From the NCBI GenBank assembly GCA_002914845.1, contig JXTC01000729.1, positions 1 through 64,000 on the forward strand: a stretch of 64,000 bases of DNA. Direction: 5' to 3'. Positions 1 through 13,100 of the stretch are shown piece after piece; within the stretch, counting starts at the first letter, position 1; the number at the start of each line of letters is the position of its first letter. The stretch comes from Trema orientale. Its lineage: Eukaryota > Streptophyta > Magnoliopsida > Rosales > Cannabaceae. Position numbers and translations under genes: made by a program. Below the pieces are notes generated by a model. The model was given only the letters and a program-made list of their open reading frames with translations, was not told where the DNA came from and made no database searches.

Positions 1-419
1 GATAAAAGGCTCTCATTCATAAGTTCAAACAAAACTATCCTTCAATGGCTTGTCATCTATCTAACTTTATATAAATAACCTAATTAATCACATGTGAGAT
101 CCACTTATAAATTGGGATACACGTGATTGCTAAGTATCATTGTTATATTTCTTGTGCTATGTAAAACTATGAATTTTTATATACGTCATAAAATTTAAAT
201 TTTGAGGTTGGTCAATAATAATAAACAATGAAAATAGGATTTTTCTCAATCGAAAGCAGCCTTCAGCTGATAAGCTTCAATGAAAAAAAAACCCAACTCC
301 AGATCCCAGTTGTCCAATACTTTTCCCATAAGCCCATATGCATGTGTCAATATAGTGCTTCTATTGTAATGTTTGTAGTGAAGTCAATTTTCACTCATTA
401 CGACGCGGAAATTAGAGAA

Positions 420-705
420 AATTAGGTGGATGACCAATTTTTTAAATTGGTACATATTGATTTTCATATATTAAAAGTTATAGCTAAACTTTTATTTCTT
501 TTAAGAGAAATTTAGGTGAATAACTAATATTTTTAAATTTCAGTTAATGTACTGAGTATATAAATTTTTATGCTTCGTATATAATATTTTATATTTTGTA
601 TATAAACATATATACTGATCACTTTACAATAATATTTGAAAAAATAGATATTTACTTAAATTAGGCCCAAAATTCGGTCATTTTGCTATAAGGCCCTTCT
701 TTTAA
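420..705. repeat. Dispersed repeat, copy 1
   Basis: This AT-rich stretch shares wording and order with 19565-19855: a start like ttaggtggatgacca, a run of tatataaa motifs, then a tail with aggcccaaa...cattttgctataaggccc. The two copies are clearly related by eye, though with many substitutions and indels. No coding potential or terminal inverted repeat was found, so the class is unknown. The rest of 1-420 shows nothing recognisable. Confidence 0.5.
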
Positions 706-809
706 TGCTTCAGGTGTGGAGTACGTTATATTTTCACTTTTGTCATTAAATGAGTTAGATATTTAGCCATAAACTTTAGACTTTGACTTTTTACAAAATT
801 ACAGGCCCA

Positions 810-1205
810 AAATGCCGAAAATTGAAAAATTCTAGATAGGTTAAATTTTTTGAAAAATCCCGAATTAACTAAAAAATATCACTTTTTAGAAGTTCATTTA
901 GAAAAATAACGCTTTTAATAACTACTTAGAAAAATACCACTTTTTTTTTCAAAATTGGTATTTTTCAACAGTACTCAAAGTAACCAGTTGGGTTACTTGG
1001 GATAACAAATCTAGTTATTTGAGGTAACCGGTCAAGTGACCTCAAGTAACTTGATTAGTTACTTTAAGTATCTAATCAATTAATAAAAGTGGTATTTTTC
1101 TAAATATTTGTAAAAGTGGTATTTTTCTAATAAAAATTTGGGATTTTTCAAATAATTTCAAATTTTGAGATTTTTCAATTTTTTTGAAAAATTACCATAA
1201 AAAAT
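810..1205. mobile_element. Palindromic MITE-like element
   Basis: The two halves are long imperfect inverted repeats. The left arm runs gaaaaatccc, then agaaaaataacg, then agaaaaataccactttt; the right arm carries the complement of the same series in reverse order (aaaagtggtatttttct twice, then gggatttttc). The arms are over 100 bp each, around a centre rich in gttac/gtaac motifs. There is no open frame. This fits a non-autonomous DNA transposon, possibly MULE-like. The exact ends and target duplication are not resolved. Confidence 0.55.
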
Positions 1206-1606
1206 CAAATTTCCTTATAAACTTTTAAGCTTGGTCACATATTAAGTTTTGGGCAAAAAATGGTGAAATAGCTAATCAACCCTGAAAATAACTCGAAGTA
1301 AATGGATGAGTTTTAGATCAACCCGCTTAAATCGAAAATTATTGTTAATTCCTAAATGATTGAAAAACGCTTTTCAAAAAATAATTATACTATAGTTTTG
1401 TAAACATAATCAAGAACGCAATGAAAAATGGTTTGTAAAATTCTTAATGAAACTTTATAAAACAAATATAAGAATCAATAATCTAACCTAACATAATTCA
1501 TGGATCTTGGTTAAGATCAAACCTAGAAACATTGCATAACCACTAATTCTTAATGCTTGGAGTGTAGTGAATGATCCAATGTGGGCTCTTTTTTGACTCC
1601 CAATGA
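1206..1606. other. Intergenic, nothing recognised
   Basis: AT-rich sequence with no open frame, RNA gene or repeat that I can identify. Confidence 0.4.
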
Positions 1607-2242
1607 CAGAGATCTCAATGTGGACAGAGCTTTGTGGGCTGACCCACATTCTGAAAGAAAAATATGATAATAGCCCGGCTCATCCCATGTTAATGCGGGC
1701 TTAAGCCGGCCCGGTACATATAGTAGAGGTCGGGCAAGGCCTCGACAATAGGCCCATTGGCCCGGCCCACATTAGGCCTGCATTTAGCAATTAAATATGT
1801 AATTTTAAATACATTTTTAATTAAAAATAAAAAATCTTAATTGAGTATTTTCATTTTTAATGTTATTTATTTACTTGTTTTTATTTATTTTTTAATTTAT
1901 TCAAATTTTAAAAGAATATAAATAGATTTTTTTTTTTCTATTTTAATCTAACAAAAAACAATGGGATAATATAATCTTTATTAAATAGTAATGCTTAATA
2001 AAATTTAAAAATAATAAAACATAGAATAACAACGAAATTAGGATCGCATTTTGACCCGTATAGGCCCATATTCGGTTTGCATAGACACAACCTACTTAGG
2101 CATAACCCACTTTGGCCCACATAAAGTGTGGACTGGGCCTGTAGGTTGTGCCGGACTTCTTGATAGGAATAAGGGCCCCGCCGGGCCGGTACAAAGCCCA
2201 TGTGGGCTTATCACATGTGGCCTGACCCACTTTACATCTCTA
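1607..2242. mobile_element. Non-autonomous hAT-like element, GGCC-rich ends
   Basis: The ends are cagagat... on the left and the complement of tagagatgtaa on the right, which resembles plant hAT termini. Subterminal zones are unusually rich in ggcccgg/gggcc words on both sides, and the core is very AT-rich. Flanking 8-mers are cccaatga (1599-1606) and tccaacga (2243-2250), matching at 6 of 8 positions, compatible with a decayed 8-bp target duplication. No transposase is encoded. It has the same architecture as the clearer copy at 24148-24964. Confidence 0.55.
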
Positions 2243-2250
2243 TCCAACGA

Positions 2251-3205
2251 GAGATAAATAGAACAATTTAGAAGATATTCTTCCTTCTCCTTGAAGCACA
2301 TGTATGTCCTTTGGGTATTTGTCCTTTGGTGGTCATGAACGAGCTCGAGATATCTCCTATAGAAGCTTGACTCTCTCACTTTCCCCCCTCTATGTAACCT
2401 GAAAAAACCTTTATGTATTGCTGAGGGATGCATATTATACAACTATTAGGATTAGGAGAATTTTTCTCTCAAGTATTAGAGAGTTACAAATTCTATGAGG
2501 CTTAGTGGGCTCAACCGATCAATCATTTGATTATCGGCTATGTTTAACCTAGATAAGGGTTCAACTTGACGGATGCAAATAGTCTAAATTCAAATTGATA
2601 GAATAACCACAATCATAATTAACTCTTAATGATGATTATTTCTTATCTATTACTATTATGGCATATTATTGTAGTGCCAATATTGCACTTTGAAACTAGA
2701 TGACATATTTTTTGTGAAATTAATTAATACTTTGATTAGCTTATTAATCCATTTAGCATATAATTACTTGCAGATATAACCTAAATATAATGTCATACTA
2801 TCGATATAAAATTAATGTATAAACCCTCTTATACATATTTACTTTTGAGTTGCTAGTTTTATATCATGGATAATAGTTGTATTCATATCTGCCTATACAA
2901 ATAAAATCAAATTCACAAAGTGAATACTGAATGTATGGTCTATAATATCAAAATCCTTGAAAAAATTCAAAGTGACATTAGATTCAAGGTGTTTGAAATC
3001 ATAAAAGGTATTATTAATTATCTTCCAAGATACTAGAGTTTGAATCAACAAATCAGAACTAGTCATTTAGTAAGTCAAAAAGATAAAACTTATGAAAGCA
3101 AGTTTGATAATCACTGGGATTAAAGTAATTTTGCAATAATGCTAGGTTAGTAAAAGTAGAATATTGAGTTACAAAAACTTCTAATGCATTTTTGCTCTGT
3201 CATAT
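2251..3205. other. Intergenic, nothing recognised
   Basis: AT-rich DNA of about 950 bp between two mobile elements. No open frame of useful length and no repeat that I can place. Confidence 0.4.
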
Positions 3206-4722
3206 TGATGAGTGTGTATTTTACTCACAAATCAAGTATTCTCCAAGTTTAAATAATTGTAAGTTCTCAAGCATTTGTGTTGTTTTAATGTTGTTTTGTA
3301 TTTTTATTATAGAAAATAAGAAATTGAGGCTTAGTGTATATTTCACACCAAAAAAGAGAAATTTATGAAACCATTAATAGCCGAAACGAAGACCGAAGCA
3401 TCAAAGAGAGCTAAAAAACTCAATTGGACTAGCAGTTAGACGCCGCGGTGCTCAAAAAGGGCACCGCGGTGCCTCAGAACCAGAACGCTGGCACTGCGGT
3501 GCCTTAGCATGGGCACCATGGTGCCAGAAATGGGCACCGCGGTGCCACTGCGATTTCAGCACGCGTAGAAGCCGCATTTTCCCCATTTTGCAGCCACGTG
3601 TCCACATGTTTTTGGCTAGCTTTAAAGGCCATTTTTGGCCCTTGATCTAACACCAATGGATGGCTAGATTTCTTCCTTTCTTAGGTCATCTTAGAGCCCT
3701 TTAAATAGATACTTTAACCTCCATTTCAAAGGGTGGAGACTTGGAAGAGGAGGTACACCCTTGAGAGCTAATAATCCTAGAGAGAGAGAGAGCTTTGGAG
3801 CTGAAATTTGGAGAGGATGCTTGAAGAATTGAAGGCTTGAAGTTCTACTTCCACAAAAGAGTTTTCTCTTTCTCTTTCTCACCCTAATATCATTTGAATT
3901 TTGTATTGGGCATATTGTATAATTTGTTTGGAATTATAAAATTCTTTATGAGATTAGCCATGGATTCTACTATGCTTAGATTGAGTCTCTATCTTAGGAT
4001 TTGATGTACCCTTTTTATACTTTATTTTGCATATTTGTTAATTGTTGGCATTTTTTCTATTATCAATTCATTTATATTTCTCCTTACTTATTGCCTCTAG
4101 TTTATGTGGCCAATGAATTAGTTGAACTTAGGTTGTGATTTTGATACTTGAGAGAGTTTGATTTCATAAACCGGAATTGAGAAACATAGTTTAGATTATT
4201 GTGAGACCGAGAGGAGATTAATACCTAGATAATCAAATTAGGAAGCTATTAAGGGCTAAAACATAATGAGTGCTTAGGGAACCAGGTTAGATAGAGATAT
4301 CAACTTGGGTACTTAGGCATATTGTTTCATTCGGCACTCGAGAGAGAGAATAAAGTTAGATTAGGTCCCTTGATTAGTGAATTTAATAGAATTAGGCTAG
4401 TAATTGCTTAATTTGATGAATTTAGTTGTAATTAGGGGAAATCATGTCCTTAGTACATTAGTGCATAGTAATTTTCATATTTTATTTACGTAATTCTTTT
4501 ATCTTTATTTTTATTTATTTTATTTTAAATTCATTTAATTTTGATACCTAGATAAAATTAGGTTATGATAATTTTAGTACTTAATAACTAATCTAAAATC
4601 CAATCTCTGTGGATCGACCCTTATTGCCGCTATACTAGTTAATTCTAGGTTTTACTAGACTTGTTAGGTTTGTTAATAGGAGGTAATTATAAATACTAAT
4701 TTGATATTGGACGTTTATTTCC
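3206..4722 (+). mobile_element. Ty3/gypsy (Athila/Tat-type) LTR, probably solo
   Basis: The strongest signal is the block around 4603-4620, tctctgtggatcgaccc, followed by a ttgccgctatactag motif and a gttaggtttgtta tail. From memory this is characteristic of the 3' part of Athila/Tat-group LTRs. The region starts near tgatgagtgtgtatttt and ends near tttatttcca. No primer-binding site, gag or pol follows, so it looks like a solo LTR or a fragment. It is a fossil with no coding capacity. Target duplications were not found, and both ends are approximate. Confidence 0.6.
3440..3546. repeat. Five GGCACCGCGGTGCC-type palindromes
   Basis: Palindromic units lie at about 3440, 3460, 3490, 3512 and 3533. 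The units at 3460-3473 and 3533-3546 are ggcaccgcggtgcc and the one at 3512-3525 is ggcaccatggtgcc; all three are perfect 14-bp palindromes, while the other two are one- or few-base variants. They form a GC-rich island inside the AT-rich LTR. Confidence 0.85.
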
Positions 4723-5420
4723 AACGATTAAACGTGTTTTCCATTATTACATATTCAGTACATTTATAACTTTCTTATAAAATATTAGTATTTCTATTTG
4801 AAGTCAAATACTTAGATGATAAAAAATATTTTAAATACTAATGAAATATAGAACACTGATTGGGAAAATAGATGAAATATACCTCCTCTATAGTCAATTT
4901 TAGAAAATATACCCTTCCCAATAGTTTTTAGGTAACTATACTCCATTTTCAAAAAGAGGTGCAAAAAGACTTAGATACCCTTAAGCCAAAAGCACTAGAA
5001 ATGGTATCGAGTACTAGATAAAGGTGTCTAGCAACTCCATCCAAAAAAAAGTCTGAATGTTTAGCGCTAGACAAGGTGTTAGGAGTGTTAGACACGAGTG
5101 TTGAGTGGCGTTAGACAAGGAATCTAGCAACTCAACCTCTCTTGTCTAGCTACATCTGGATCCCCAATTAAATGTTATGAGCTAGACATAGTTTTAGGAG
5201 CGCTAGACATGGTTTCCGGAGCGCTAGACACGAGTATCGAGAGGTGCTAGACAAAGTGTCTAGCAATATGACCTCCCCTATCTAGGCAGAATGTGGACCT
5301 TTTATAAAAGAAGTACTAAGGGTATTTTTGTATTTAAAATAATTTACAACTTAATAGGATGTATTCACCAAAAAATTATTAAAAAGGGTGTATTTCCTAA
5401 AATACACTATCACAAATGTG
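4723..5420. repeat. AT-rich region with repeated ctagac motifs
   Basis: Between about 5000 and 5290 the words gcgctagaca, gttagacac, gtgtctagca and ggtgctagac recur about ten times at irregular spacing and in both orientations. Flanks carry gaaatatacctcc/gggtgtatttcc phrases that look like inverted ends (about 4870 and 5385). There is no coding frame. It may be a non-autonomous element with internal short repeats, but the class is unknown. Confidence 0.45.
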
Positions 5421-5942
5421 TATTTTGCAAAGAATATATGATATAATAAAGTATTCCATCTTTATTTACATAATGTGAACTCTTTATTTATATATAATGA
5501 AATAAATAACTTACTCTCCCATATATGAACTATTTACATAAATAATTCTTTATTATTTAATATAAGTCATGGAAACTTTTAGATGTTTGCATAATGCAAA
5601 ACAAAAATATCACAGTATATAATTCTAATATGATATAGAATTTATTAACGTCAAATAGATAACAGTTAAATTTAATAACAATTGTTTAAAATGCGAAACA
5701 AAGAAATTGCTTTCTAAGGCATATTTTTAACAAAAATGACATCCGAAATATGTTTAATTAAATTGGTGGTTTTCGTGGATATGAAACAAATATCACACAT
5801 TTAGTAATATTTTAATGTTTTAATTTATTTTGATTACTTTTAAACATATTATGTGCATTTACTTGAATTAGCCATTGAATAATCGTTCCAGACTTGAGTA
5901 ATCATGTCAATATCAAATAATCGTGTCAAATAGGTTATAACT

Positions 5943-5986
<44 letters not shown>

Positions 5987-6607
5987 GAGTTATATGTTTC
6001 TTGTCATATTATTGTGTCGTGTTTAGATCTAAGTTCTGACATGTTTATTAGTCATATTATATTCATATTAAGGTATTATTATGTTGCATCATAATCATCT
6101 CGATCTAAATATGACACGATAACATGAATTACCAGAATTACAAACCCTAACTATTTGTCTTAGCTTTTACTACAAATTTGGAATTTATAAGTAGTTGTTA
6201 GGATTTTTTTTTTCAATCAAACAATAATATATGAGGTTGTGCACAATTAGCAAATTAACAATGTATAAAAGTACTCTCAGCAAAATTTTGATCTTAAGTT
6301 TGGCACTATTTGGATAAAGTACACATTTATCCTATGCAATCAAACTATTTTTATAAGAAAATTGAGAAAAACAGGAATGATCAATGTAGTTAAGAAAATA
6401 TTATGATTTAGTTGAAGGCATACAAACTGTCTTATAACTAAGAATATTAAAATTAATAGAAGGCATACAAACTATCTTACAACTAAGGAAAAAAACAATA
6501 TTGATAAAGTCGGTTTTTTTTTTCCTGCGAATTTTCCTTAACTTTTAACCATGAGAAAAAATCTTAATTTTTTCCTTCTTAGTCGTGCTTCTATTATTCC
6601 ATTAAAG
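5421..6607. other. AT-rich intergenic with TA microsatellite
   Basis: No gene seen. A TA dinucleotide tract lies at about 5948-5981. A short direct repeat built on ggcatacaaact occurs at about 6416 and 6460. Confidence 0.5.
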
Positions 6608-6832
6608 AATGTTCTCCAAGACCCTACGGGTGGGTCGCCATCACCAGACGGTGGAGTAAGTCACCTGAAACCCAACTGAACAACTAGCGAGAACGGCACC
6701 CTAGAGCGGAGAGTGGGGCACTGAGCTGGCAGGTAAGTACCTTCACATTTAAGACTTCTGGAAGAGCTACCCAAGTTCGAACCCACGATCTTCAGCATCC
6801 ACGATAACAACGTTGCTGCTAGTCCACCTACT
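6608..6832 (-). mobile_element. tRNA-derived SINE
   Basis: Read on the minus strand, the segment starts with a Pol III box A-like word (ggtggactagcagca, about 6815-6829) and about 40 bp later carries a box B-like word (gtgggttcgaactt, about 6772-6786). The body is moderately GC-rich, unlike its surroundings. Box A plus box B with a short non-coding body is the layout of plant SINEs such as Au-type. The 3' tail and target duplication were not resolved, and a decayed tRNA gene is a less likely alternative because the acceptor stem is missing. Confidence 0.55.
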
Positions 6833-7143
6833 TAGTGGTGGTAAATTGGGTAATTTGATTCTCCTTGGCTGGGGAAATGCAATAGTCAGTCTTAAAATTT
6901 TTCTCATTTACGAGTCATATCTAATTTTCATCATGGAAAAGGAAGAAAATAAGAAAAAAGAAAAGAAAAGAAAAGAAAAAAAATCATCAGCAAATATCAT
7001 TCAAAAGGCCACCATCGGCAGTTGCATCGAGATAAGGAACAACAGAGACTGAGGTTTTTGACGCTCTCCTCTCCACTCCACTCTCTCCCACACAGTTCTG
7101 AGTTCTGCCTGAGCTAATTCTTAGTCACTTCTCACTTACACCT

Positions 7144-10100
7144 ATGCCTGCTACTCTTTTCCTCTCACCTTCTTCTTGCTCTTATACTCCACCAAAACCT
7201 CATTATCTTTCCTACAACTCCAACCGATACTCTCATTCTTACTTAGTCATCTCTTCATCCTTAAACCCAAAACCTCACCACAACCCCAAGCACACCAATC
7301 ACTCTTCAAATTCCTTGTCACTCACCTCCACTGAACCAAACCCAGATACCAAAACCCCATTGGAGCCCATTTCGCGCTCTGATGCCGCCGTTAAAATGCC
7401 CACAGCTCCATGGATGAAGGGTCCTCTTGTTCTTCAACCTCACGAAGTCGTTGACCTCTCGAAACTCGGAAAGGACAAGAAATTCAACAATGGCAAGCCG
7501 AAAAAGGCCGGTAGCGGGCTCACGGATAAGTTGGTTGGTCGTAGAGGGAAGAATGTGATCAAGAAAATTGCGAGAAAGATTCAAAAGCTTGGAGATAAAT
7601 TTGATTTGGAGGAAACCCAGAAGGGTTCTGAGGAAATGGGAATTGGGGGTTATTTGGGGCGACTTGGGGAGGCAGGGGATTTGAGAGTTGGCGGGAAACT
7701 GCCATGGGAGAGGGATGAGAGCTTTGTGTTTAGGAGAATGAAGAAGGAGAAGACTGTTACCGCTGCGGAATTGAGGCTTGAAAAGGAGTTGCTTGAGAGG
7801 CTGAGGGGTGAGGCTTATAAGATCAGGAAATGGGTGAAGGTCAATAAAGCTGGTGTAACACAAGATGTTGTGGATGATGTTAAGTTTATCTGGAAGAGAA
7901 ATGAGCTTGCCATGGTGAAATTTGATATCCCTTTGTGCCGGAACATGGATAGAGCTCAGGAAATTGTTGAGGTTGGTTTTTTTCATTATACGCTTCTCTT
8001 CTTCTATAATGAAAAAGTACCTACTTGATCATTCTTTTTTTAAGTACAATCATAATATAAAATTATCCGATGAAATTTGATTGAAATTTTGCTTATAATG
8101 GGCATGTGGGTGAATGATATTCTCCTAGAGTAAGGATTCCTGCTCGTATTTATGCATTGATCAGTTCGATATTGATTCTGAACTATTCAAAAGCACAATA
8201 AAAATGCTTATGTTGATTGAAAGTGCGCTGTGATCTGTCTTTTGGTATATAATTTTTGAAATTGTACTACTGCCCTAGGATAATTTGTGGATTTGAGGCT
8301 ACTATATGGAATTGTGAGCCTTCTATATCTTGTAAGTTCGAAATAGTTCTGCAGCCTTTCTTTTGTGAACATAAGTGTATGTTCAGTTGGTTTTAATGGC
8401 CTTCTTTAATGTCAAATGTATTGAAGTTCATCTAAATTCTCACTCATTTCCTGGTAAATTCAGACTACTTGCCAAGTTGCAATTCGAATATTCTAAGTCT
8501 TTGTTCTACGTACCTTTTGTTTGAAATGAATACACTCCTTATCTTGCTTGAAATCACAACTTAACAGGGTAAAGTTCCTAATTATTTTTCATTTATTCTC
8601 CCTTTTATTATTGGTTGCTTATATTGCTGTTTTATTAATGACAGTTGAAGACTGGAGGTTTGGTTGTATGGAGGAAGAAAGATACTCTTGTTATTTATAG
8701 AGGCTGCAGCCATCCTTCGACTTCAAAAACCTTCCCAAAAATGTATCCAAGCTTTTCATCCACAGATATTGGTCTGCTGAACTTAGAAACGGGAATCCAT
8801 TCTGAGGTTAACTTAAATGAAAATATCTTAAATGGAAAGCTGAGCAATAAGAATGCTGAAATGGAGCCTGTAACTGCAAGCATTATGGAAAATGATATCA
8901 ATTTCCAACCAAATAGTTCTTTGTATGAGAGGGAAACCGATAGATTATTGGATGGGTTAGGGCCTCGATTTATTGACTGGTGGATGCACAAGCCTTTGCC
9001 AGTAGATGCAGACTTACTTCCTGAACTGGTTCCTGGATTTAGGCCTCCGTTTAGATGTTGTCCACCAAACACTAGACCAAAGATTACAGATGAAGAACTG
9101 ACGTACTTGAGGAAGCTTGCTAAATCTTTACCTACTCATTTTGTCCTTGGTATTCCCTTGCCTACTTTAACATGTTAATTTTTTCACACAAAATACAATT
9201 TTCAATAAACTATCAAGTTGTAATCATAATAATTTGTACATAAGCTAATTTAAACCAGAAGAAAAGAGAAATAACAGTTTAGAGAAAGACTGTTAAAGAC
9301 AATTCATGGTGTTCTATTCATCTATTTGTTTGCTTAGGGCGTCTAATGTATTTATTTAGTGTAGCAATTATACTATTCAGAACTATTCTATATAGTCTGT
9401 CATGGTCTCTCATCATTCTTATATGATGAGAATTGTATTTATAGACAGAAAGGATTATAGCAGATGAGAAGGAAATAAAAAGGTTGTAGAATAATAAGCA
9501 GTAAAGGAATAGGAACAAATAGTTTTGTTTAAGAAGTATATTCAATGTTCTCCAAAAAGAAGTATATTCAATGGCTATTGTGCAAATTCTTTCTTTATTT
9601 GTAGGTCATGTTCATCCTGGGCTTTAAGCTTGAGCATGAATAGAAAGCTAAGTCAATTCATAAGGTTATTCTTGATGAGGACAATTTTGATGGTATGAAT
9701 TTTAACTGTGAAAAAGATTATTCATGATAAGGACAAGTTTTGGCTATTCCTATAATCGAAATTAGTGAATTCATTTTTCCTTTTTGTTTACTGAAGGCAG
9801 GAATAGAAAGCTTCAAGGCCTAGCTGCTGCCATCTTAAAATTGTGGGAAAAATGTCATATAGCAAAGATCGCCGTGAAGTTGGGAGTTCCAAATACAGAC
9901 AATAAGCAGATGGCAAATGAGCTCAAGGCAAGTTTGGGAATAATTGTCCTTTCAAGCCATAGAAACATATACCTAACATCCAAAATTTTGTTGTCCCATA
10001 CCAGATACAGATTGCTTATGATTTCACCAAGAAGCTATTCTTTTGCATATTGTGATTGACTGTGGATGTATGTTACTTGTCCTGTTGACAAAATTTAGCT

Positions 10101-13100
10101 AAGCTGTCCTGATCCGAGTACTAATGCTCCATTGACTTTCTAGTAAAATCACCAAAGCCTCTTGAATACAACTAATCCAATTGAGCCCTTAATACAACCA
10201 ACCAAATTAATCTTCAAATGGGATTACTTTGGTTGACATAATAATTCTAATCATCTTGGACTTCTTCAATGACTTGGCCCTTTATTCTCCAACTTGACTA
10301 AGCTAACTATTCGCTTACTTCAGTTGTGGGCCTACCTTGAAAGTACTAAATTAAATCAAGGATTTTTACTATTCTTGTTTCCCTAGTTAACATGTATCCT
10401 TACTCGTTTTGATAATCATCTGTTTTAATATATTCTCTAGGTATATAATAGTACAAATATAGCTCTCATTTTAGGATATAAGCTCTGTTTTCAAGATGAG
10501 TGAATAGCTGTCATGCCTTACTATCCAAATAAATCATATATGCATTTAGCCAATGTAATGCATGCTTCCCATAGTTGTTAATGCATCATATGGCTCCCTA
10601 TACATGGAACATAACGTTGATGTTTTATTAATGCAGCGTCTCACAGGGGGAGTTCTTTTGCTACGCAATAAATTCATTATAATAATTTACAGGGGCAAAG
10701 ACTTCCTTCCTTGCCAAATTGCAGATTTAATATTAAAACGTGACATGGAGCTTGAAAAATGCCAACTTTTTGAAGAACATTCACGACTGGAAGTAGTTGA
10801 GAAATTTTGTGTAGCTGACGAACCACAAGGAAAAACAGCGTCAGCTGGAACTCTATCAGAGTTCCACGATATTCAATTAGAGTATGGAGACCCGGAGGAA
10901 GAAAACACAGTGGTCAAACTTCCATTTGAAGCCGAAAAAGAAAGATTAGAGAGGGAAATTAGAAAGCAAGAAAGCAAGCTTTTCATTGTAAGTTACAAAG
11001 TTTTGAATGTGCCATTCAATGAATGATAAGTTGCCAGGATTGAGTCCAGTGAATAGAAAGACAACCTTTTTTAATTTGTTGTCCCTTGGGAATAAATCTG
11101 AATAGGATATGGATAATATGTGGAATGCTTGTATTAATATGAAATTACCAAACAAATGATATAATGGTAGTTAGAGTGTGTCCTCATATTGATAAATAAT
11201 GGGAAAATATCATGTAACTCAGTAAACCGTCCATGAAATTGAGTCACGTGCCATCCCATATTTTGATGTAGTCAGCTTCATTTGGTATTGAAATTGAGTC
11301 ACATGCCATCCCATATTTTGGTGTAGTCAGCTTCATTTGGTTTTTCAATATTTTAGACCTGTTGGTTTCTGATTCATTTTTTTTTAAAATAATTTTTTAA
11401 ATATAGTCCAAATCAAACCAAACACATCAAAATAGCAAATCAACTGTTTTGGGTTGGATTTGTTGATTAATTGACACTGAACACCTTTTGCAGCTTAACA
11501 ACAAGATAGAGAAGTCAACAAAGGATCTATTGAAGTTGAACGCTGAATGGAAACCCTCTGAGCAGGATTTTGACCAGGAAATGCTGACTGATGAAGAGAG
11601 GGAATGTTTTCGGTCAATAGGAATAAAGATGCATTGTGTACTTGTGCTTGGTAAGGGAAAACTTGCATTAGTGATTTAAATTGCTTGGATCATGTATACT
11701 TTGTTCTCCGCGAATTTCGTACCTTGACAAGCTGAACGAATTTCAAGTTACTGAGTAGTCATTGTCATAACGAAATGATACTTACTTTCAGTATCAGTAT
11801 TGTGGTTTAGTATTATGAAGCATTGTCTTTGTGGCCGTTATTACTAACTGTTTGCAACTACAATTTGTACTTAATATATAGTAGATATATATATATATAT
11901 AGGTTGCCAATCCAGTAGGTATTTTTTTATTTTACCTATGTGTAGGTATTTTTTTTAGCCGTTGAATTATCATCTAATAGTGATCCAATAGTTATAATGA
12001 TGTATATGAAAAGACTTGCATCATTAATGCTATATCTCTCTCTTACTTTTTATTATTAAAAGTGCAAGATAAATTTTTATTGGCTAAAACGATACCCATG
12101 TATAAGTAAAAAGAAAAGATACCTACTAGATTGGTGCCAATATATATATATATATATATTTTATATATGGTTGCCAATCCGGTAGGTATTTTTTTTTAGC
12201 CTATATATAGGTATTTTTTTGTAGCCGTTGGATTATCATCTAATGGTGATCCAACAGCTATAATGATATGTATGAAAAGACGTGCATCATTAATGCTATT
12301 TCTCTTTCTTACTTTTTACTATTAAAAAATGTGCAAGATAAATTTTAATTGGCCAAAACGATACCTATGTATAGGTAAAAAAATAAGAATACCTGCTGGA
12401 TTGATGCCCATTATATATACATATGTGTGTATAGAGATATATTCTATATGTAGTATCACTATAGTTGATTTCGTCATTTTCTGAATTGTTTGGATAGAAT
12501 TCCCTGACCTCTCAAGGTAGATGTTGTTCACAAGTCATAACCAATCTTTATTTTCTTTTTTAGAAACAATCCTCTATTTATCTTTCTTGAACCATCCGAT
12601 GCTGAATTTTTTTATTTATTCCTAAATTGGATGATGCTCAACATATATCTTATGAATTCCAAGGTTAAGCCTGCTCCTGTTAAGACATTGAATTCCCGTT
12701 GGGTTCAGTTGGGTTTTTCACTTGGCTTCAAAAAAAGAAGCAAGACTTCTATTTTCGTTTCACAAGATGTAATGTCAAAGTTCTAAATGAATGGCCTTTT
12801 TTATATTTTATTACTTTCAGCAATCTGCAACTGCATGCTTAGTCTACGTGCATAAAACTGTAAATATTATGGTTTTTTTCCTTTCTTTCATTGTTTCTTG
12901 AAGTTCTTTCACTGATATGAATTATCGTTCTTGCATTCGCGATGTAAATCTTGTTAAGATTTTTTGGCGAGGCTATGAAATGAAAGAAATATCCTGTGTA
13001 AGTGGCATCCATTTTAAACGAGTTCTCTTAATATTTATTCCCAAGTGGTCATGTCTTTGCACTCTGTACCAAGTTCAAACCCAGGAACACAATAAAATCT

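Noticed and set aside
3440-3546. CRISPR-like array
   Set aside because: The units are short palindromes with uneven spacing inside a plant LTR, with no cas genes and a eukaryotic context.
6765-6832. Possible tRNA gene
   Set aside because: Box A- and box B-like words exist, but there are no matching acceptor or anticodon stems; a SINE explains them better.
6813-7052. 79-residue Lys-rich frame upstream of CRS1
   Set aside because: It translates an A-rich low-complexity tract and part of a SINE; no family resemblance.
7318-7986. 222-residue minus-strand frame opposite CRS1 exon 1
   Set aside because: It is an antisense shadow of the transit-peptide exon; the plus frame matches the CRS1 family and splices in phase.
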